Shown here piece by piece: positions 59,220-64,000 of a stretch of DNA of 64,000 nucleotides. Numbering within the stretch: position 1 is the first letter of the stretch; each line of letters begins with the position of its first letter. The notes under the pieces are model-generated. The model did no database searches and had not been told where the DNA came from. It saw nothing but the letters and a program-made list of their open reading frames with translations. The translations under genes and the position numbers were made by a program. The DNA comes from Acanthopleura granulata (lineage: Eukaryota > Mollusca > Polyplacophora > Chitonida > Chitonidae), in NCBI GenBank assembly GCA_016165875.1, contig JABBOT010000034.1, positions 248,001-312,000 on the forward strand, read 5' to 3'.

Positions 59220-59745
59220 CATTCACCGCCTTTACTGCACCCGCCGCCCAATTTCATCCACGCCACAACTTCTTCCACGGCCCAACTTTACTCACCTCCT
59301 ACATTCATCCACCGACTATGCACCTTCAACTACCGTCTAATTTTATCCACCAACTAATGTTTCATCGAACGCCCTACTGCATCGACCATCCAACATCATC
59401 CACCGCCCAACTTCACTCAGTCGCCTACATTTACCCATTGTCCAACTTCACACATCGATCTTCGCTGACCGCCCAACATCCCCCAACCCAACTTCTTCCA
59501 CCGCCCAACTTCACTCAGTCACCCACATTCACCCACCGTCCAACTTCACTCAGTCACCCACATTCACCCACCGTCCAACTTCACTCAGTCACCCACATTC
59601 ACCCACCGTCCAACTTAATTCACCCACAGACTATTTATATCCACCTTCAAACTGCATCCACCTACAAACTTCATCCATCGCCCAACCTATTCCATCGCCC
59701 AAATCCTTCCACCGCCAGATCCCACCCAATCGCCTAACCTCTTCC
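59220..59745. repeat. Minisatellite of CCAACTTCA-type units with a 35-bp core
   Basis: Pyrimidine-rich degenerate units (CCGCCCAACTTCATCCAC-like) span the region. Near 59510-59610 an exact 35-bp unit containing CACCCACCGTCCAACTTCAC repeats about three times. The 180-codon frame across it is a by-product of the repeat. Confidence 0.85.
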
Positions 59746-60556
59746 CACTGACCATTCTCAACTTCCCCATTAAATTCACCTCTGTAATTTCCATCATTTG
59801 CCCCGGTTGTACACTGCTGTCATATCCTGCTTCTATCAGAGGTAGAGGAACGCGTTGCGTGTGGCTCTGTGTGGACATGTTCCTCGACTATTACGCGTGC
59901 ACCGTGCGTTTTACACCTACTTCCAGGCATCGCTGAACAAGCTATAAAATCGCGCCGCCATGAATGGCTTTCCCTCATGAAACCGTCTACCGTATAGTCA
60001 TAAATTTACCACGACGTTACATAAACCTCTTCAGTCGCGAGTCCATCGTGGTAATAATGCCACAGTATGTTTGTCTGCTGCGATGGTTTTATCCCAATTA
60101 CCCGCAGCCTTTGCATGTTTATCTGAACGTTCACATTTCTAAGTTATGCCACTTCCTTTTAACAAACTCATCCTTATAATGCATATTATTCATTAACAAG
60201 CCCTTTCGTACAACTCTTTTTGATTTTTTGGATGTTAAATAAAATGTACTATTTATGTATATAATGTCCTAGTACAAGCGTCTGGGCTGCATCCTCCTTG
60301 TTATATGTGCATATAGCCAGGGCATATAGTACAGTCACCATATCTGGACAGCGTGTAAAGGTGAACATGAAATCATTGCCAGTCCCATGCCCACTCTTCA
60401 TGTGCAAGGAAAGTAAACCGATCGACTCTCATCATGTACAAAAGAACACCCCCGGAAGAGCTGTTTGGTGTTAACATATGGAGCGATCCATATATCGATG
60501 TAGACTGCTATCTGTAAATACAGCCACAGAAATGTATATACGTTACACTACCAGTC

Positions 60557-60825
60557 GGGGAAGGCGGGGGGCTCAGTCGGTTAGCGCGGTAGCGCGGGGC
60601 ATTGACCCAGAAGCCTCTCACCAATGCGATCGCTGTGAGCTCAAGTCCAGCTCATGCTGTCTTCCTCTCCGGCCGTACGTGGGAAGGTCTGCCAGCAATC
60701 TGCGGATGGTCGTGGGTTTCCACCGGGCTCTGCCCGATTTCCTCCCACCATAATGCTGGCCGCCGTCGCGTAAGTGAAATATTCTTGAGTACGGCGTAAA
60801 ACACCAATCAAATAAATAGATAAAT
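60557..60825 (+). repeat. tRNA-derived SINE with target-site duplication
   Basis: A near full-length copy: head GGCTCAGTCGGTTAGCGCGG, B box GAGCTCAAGTCC, body and tail AAATAAATAGATAAAT. It is flanked by perfect 10-bp ACTACCAGTC at 60547-60556 and 60826-60835. Confidence 0.95.
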
Positions 60826-61013
60826 ACTACCAGTCCAGCTTTTTTTATGTACAGCAGTGCCGGGCAATGGAAATAGCCAAGGAATCACACTAAATCGAAA
60901 ATTTGACACTGGCGAATCAGTTAATTTCCAGAGGCCACGTGATATTAAGATTAAATCTAAACGTGTGACTATGTACCCGGATGAATACGACTGTATACGT
61001 TATCAATGATTTC
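60826..61013 (+). repeat. Duplicated unique segment, copy 2
   Basis: The partner of 42140-42328. Here the target-site duplication on both sides of the SINE shows that this locus is the original insertion site. Confidence 0.85.
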
Positions 61014-61482
61014 TCTACGAATGTATACAGTTAGATCTGTGATCCGTTTCATTCTTCCTAGCTTAGTTTCCAGAAATACAGACCTGTACTCTTCCATTCA
61101 CTAACCAATAACTCCGCGTTTTTGAGTGTGCTTTCATCAAAATGTCATAGCTCTATACGCCACAAAAGGATTGTTAAAATCTCCTTTTAACCATACAGAT
61201 TGTAATACAGATTCATATCACCTGGAATAATAAAGACCTAATGTCAACATATATACTGATGCACCAGTAACCTGATGCAAGCCAAAGTCCGTTAACCGCG
61301 ATTTTCGATTCTAATGGTTGCACTCGGCATCGTCGGGATAAAGATAAATAAAATGCGGAATGATACGTCATGCTGTAGCAAAAAGATGTACACCATTAGA
61401 AGGGCGAGGCTCATTTCGTTTCGAATTGTTCACGTTAATTTTACTTCAGTAATTATCATACAGAACAATAAGAAGCTATTGC

Positions 61483-61506
61483 AAAAAAAAAAAAAAAAAA
61501 AAAAAA
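61483..61506. repeat. Poly(A) tract, 24 bases
   Basis: An uninterrupted run of A. I see no flanking duplication that would prove a retrotransposed tail. Confidence 0.8.
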
Positions 61507-61800
61507 TACAATGCATGATCTTATTTTGAGAAAGAGCAGCAACGGAGACAGGTGATTCGAGAATGGCGGCTTGCTGCCCAAGTAAATGCCTCAGTTACAT
61601 GTAGTTTATTTACGATGTTATCGTTTTTATAATTCCCGCAAAGAATATGTGGTATAAATTCAAAACACAAACAACCATTAATTTTACAAATAAATATCCA
61701 GAGAAACAGAGAGAACTCACCTTGCAGCGATTGCAAGTCAAATTTGGAATGTTAATACAGAGTGACGATATACATGGATAACATTTCCGTCTCTATACAG

Positions 61801-61881
61801 GCATACCAGCCTCCAGAATGGCTATTGTTCTTAGCGTTCACCAAAACGATTGACAGTCTTTGCAACGAAAAGTGGCGCCAG
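61801..61881 (+). CDS. Candidate internal exon, unknown
   Basis: Between TTTCCGTCTCTATACAG and CAG|GTGACT lies an 81-nt frame of 27 codons (AYQPPEWLLFLAFTKTIDSL.. ending CNEKWRQ), phase 0 at both ends. Both splice sites are strong. It could follow the candidate exon at 58124-58281. No family is recognised. Confidence 0.33.
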
Positions 61882-62034
61882 GTGACTTTTCCTTATTGTT
61901 CGAGATCCATTAACATCACTGCTGGAAATTTGGCTCCTACAGTTCTTCTTGTACGTTGGCTTCCCTTCGGAAACAAAGACATCTGCATGTTAGCAGTCTC
62001 AAGTATCGTGCGCTAAGGGTACCACTGCACAAGT

Positions 62035-62095
62035 CTAACACTGTTGCCTCCGAAACGGTTGGTCGCGGGTTCGATCCTGAGCCTGGGCACACATA
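62035..62095 (+). repeat. tRNA-like fragment with a clear B box
   Basis: GGGTTCGATCC at 62067-62077 within GGTTGGTCGCGGGTTCGATC and CCTGGGCAC. The A-box half does not fold as a tRNA, so it is probably the remains of another tRNA-derived SINE. Confidence 0.4.
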
Positions 62096-62289
62096 AGAAT
62101 AAGAATTATTCCATGTAGGAAAAGGAGGAGGATATTCCAGACGCTGATCGTTATGTCAAGTGGGTGTTATGTCAGTTGTTTTGGCATGTACTTCCAGTAA
62201 TCGGTAGGCCGATAAATATATCGGTATTAGAAGCGGTGTCCTGCACGCATGCAAGAAAACGTACATCGTCCTGGTATAATGGAAAATCT

Positions 62290-62510
62290 TAAAGCTGGCC
62301 TATGAACCAAACTTGACATCGGTCAAATCTACACTGTGAGGAGCATGGAAATACTGCTGTTAAAACCTGGACAGTCGTTGAAGTCTTGAACACATGTGGG
62401 GAGTATGGTACAGCCTGGCCAAAAATTACAGTTTGTGAAAGCTGGACAGTCGTAGAAATCCGCACATTGAAGAGCTGTCGAAACTTGCAGCTATTGAAAT
62501 CTGGACAGGA
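62290..62510. repeat. Weak tandem repeat with CTGGACAGTCGT units
   Basis: CTGGACAG recurs near 62367, 62442 and 62501 with CAGTCGTWGAAATC-like surroundings. Spacing varies from about 60 to 75 bp. Confidence 0.35.
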
Positions 62511-63013
62511 AAATAAAGCAAGAAGAAAAAAAAATCGATGAAAAAAGTCGATTCAAAGTGAGCAACTTGTGCCGACTAGAAAAAAACGACAATAAATCAT
62601 TCCAAATTCAAAAAAAAAAAAAATTATTCAAGGCTTAACCACCCACAACTCTTTATTCAAACAGGAATAAGAACGTTGTTCTAACATGGGCTTTTGGTCC
62701 CCGTTGTCTAGTTTCTAATCAAGATACCCCACCCACCCCCACCATGCAGTCACCAGTAACCCCTACATTCAATTTGACGACTGTCGACTGATAATTTCTC
62801 GTCAAGGACTGAGGGCATTGTTATCGTTTTCCCCATTCATTTGATTGTGTGATATCGATATAGGCCCATAGTGGGATATGTGCACAAAAAGTACGCGCTA
62901 TACAGCATAATCTTAGTTCAGCGGGTATATCTGTATAAAGCCCACTATCGCCAGTAATCGGAATACGGGAGTTTTTTCGAACTCTTTTATCGCTAAAGGT
63001 AAGAAAAACCCTA

Positions 63014-63277
63014 GTGTATCATGTGACCTGTCAGAAATGTTAGGCAACTATTTCTGATTCATTTACTATAACAAGAGCGTCTAAGAAAAGTTTTAAAAAA
63101 AGTTTACACTAGACGCACGATAAGGAAAATTTTGGAGATGGAAGTTTGTTTTTTGTTTTTGTTTTTTTTTCATTTTAAGAAGAGATTGAATGAGAGGTCA
63201 TTTGAACCTCCCTAACAGGTGATCGGTAAATTAAGATCCACAAAATTGCCTGACATTTTTGACAAGCCACATGACAC
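63014..63277. mobile_element. MITE family 2, copy with both inverted ends (264 bp)
   Basis: The left end contains ATGTGACCTGTCAGAAATGT and AGGCAA. The right end, reverse-complemented, reads CATGTGGCTTGTCAAAAATG and TCAGGCAA. The inverted repeats are about 32 bp. The left half matches the element at 23176-23309. There is no coding frame. Confidence 0.7.
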
Positions 63278-63279
63278 AG

Positions 63280-64000
63280 TTGAACTCTTTTTACCTTCTA
63301 CGGCAAAATAGTTCGAACTGGAAACTCCTCTGTTATAAGAGGACTTACTTTGTCCGTAAAACTGTATGCTTCGAAAGTAGAAAAAAGCTCATTTAATAGC
63401 TGTTCCCAAAACACTTACACAGCTCATGGTTTATATAATAGGCCTACATCTTTACAATCTTGTAACAAACCTCGATATTCAATGCACTTTAATCATGCTT
63501 AGCCAGGCCACATTTATACAGCTTTTGTGAATTTGAGTATTTAAGTGTCCACGTTACGGCGAAAGCATGACTTCTGGGCGCGTTTCTGTGAGCGCAGAGC
63601 AGCAATAAAATGACAAATTTAGACGCTGTAATGTCTCGGACTGTCTGTCTCCCCAACAAAAACTTGAGCTGTTGCTGTCGTGAATTGTTTGTTTTCGCAC
63701 TAGATCACCTCTGCAACCGTGCAAACCTAACAAACTTAGAGTGTGTCTTTCTTTTTTCCATTTTTTTTTCTCCTTGTTTTTAGTATTTGAACCTGACGTT
63801 AGATATTGGCTTAAAATCAGACGAGGGAGATATGTATATTAAGGCTTTAAAGCGACAATGCTCACGTAATGGATGGTGATCTGTGAAACCAAACGGTTCG
63901 TACATATATCTCGCCGAAGGTTGTGTTATTGAATTAAAACTTACTTTCTGTCATTTGAGATGAGAAAGGTGCTATGCGCACAGGAAGAAGAGTGGTAGGA
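63280..64000. other. No feature seen at the right edge
   Basis: AT-rich sequence with T-rich runs and no exon or repeat I can support. Confidence 0.4.

Noticed and set aside
59195..59737. 180-codon ORF
   Set aside because: The translation is only a product of the pyrimidine-rich minisatellite.
61483..61506. Processed pseudogene tail
   Set aside because: No coding similarity upstream and no flanking target duplication found.
62035..62095. tRNA gene from the clear GGGTTCGATCC
   Set aside because: No matching acceptor and D arms upstream; kept only as a tRNA-like fragment.

Overview
This window looks like nuclear DNA of a lophotrochozoan animal, most likely a mollusc. It has spliced genes with GT-AG introns, long AT-rich non-coding stretches, and more than 25 copies or fragments of one tRNA-derived SINE whose tail (..TATAAGTGAAATATTCTTG / AGTACGGCGTAAAACACCAATC.., then AAATA repeats) is of a type I associate with bivalve and gastropod genomes. 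There is no bacterial operon, phage or CRISPR structure. The host assignment is inference from the repeats.

Left third (1-22.7 kb): two genes can be rebuilt from the sequence. A two-exon plus-strand gene (1515-3291) encodes a 78-residue peptide with a signal sequence and six cysteines in the mature part. Convergent to it, on the minus strand, lies a complete 12-exon gene (20173 down to 6345) for an 832-residue polypeptide N-acetylgalactosaminyltransferase (GALNT). It has a type II membrane anchor, a very long acidic stem, a GT-A catalytic domain with DxH and WGGEN motifs, and a C-terminal ricin-type lectin domain. All 12 exons join in frame at GT-AG sites. Its introns hold several SINEs, a 76-bp tandem repeat and a DNA-transposon-like MITE.

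Middle and right (22.7-64 kb): mostly non-coding and rich in repeats. I see isolated candidate exons and promoter-like spots but no gene I can name. The best are a minus-strand first exon behind CCAAT/CRE elements near 32.7-33.0 kb, a TATA-type promoter with a basic ORF near 35.4-35.8 kb, and plus-strand candidate exons at 57.7, 58.1 and 61.8 kb.

Repeats carry most of the unusual signal. A MITE family with TA target duplications has copies at 12.2 kb and 21.9 kb, the second nested in a SINE. A second inverted-repeat family occurs at 63.0 kb and 23.2 kb. Several foldback elements are present. A SINE together with about 190 bp of its 3' flank is duplicated between 42.1 and 60.8 kb, and both edges of the 42-kb copy lie in other SINE sequence. 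Three SINE insertions keep clear target-site duplications.
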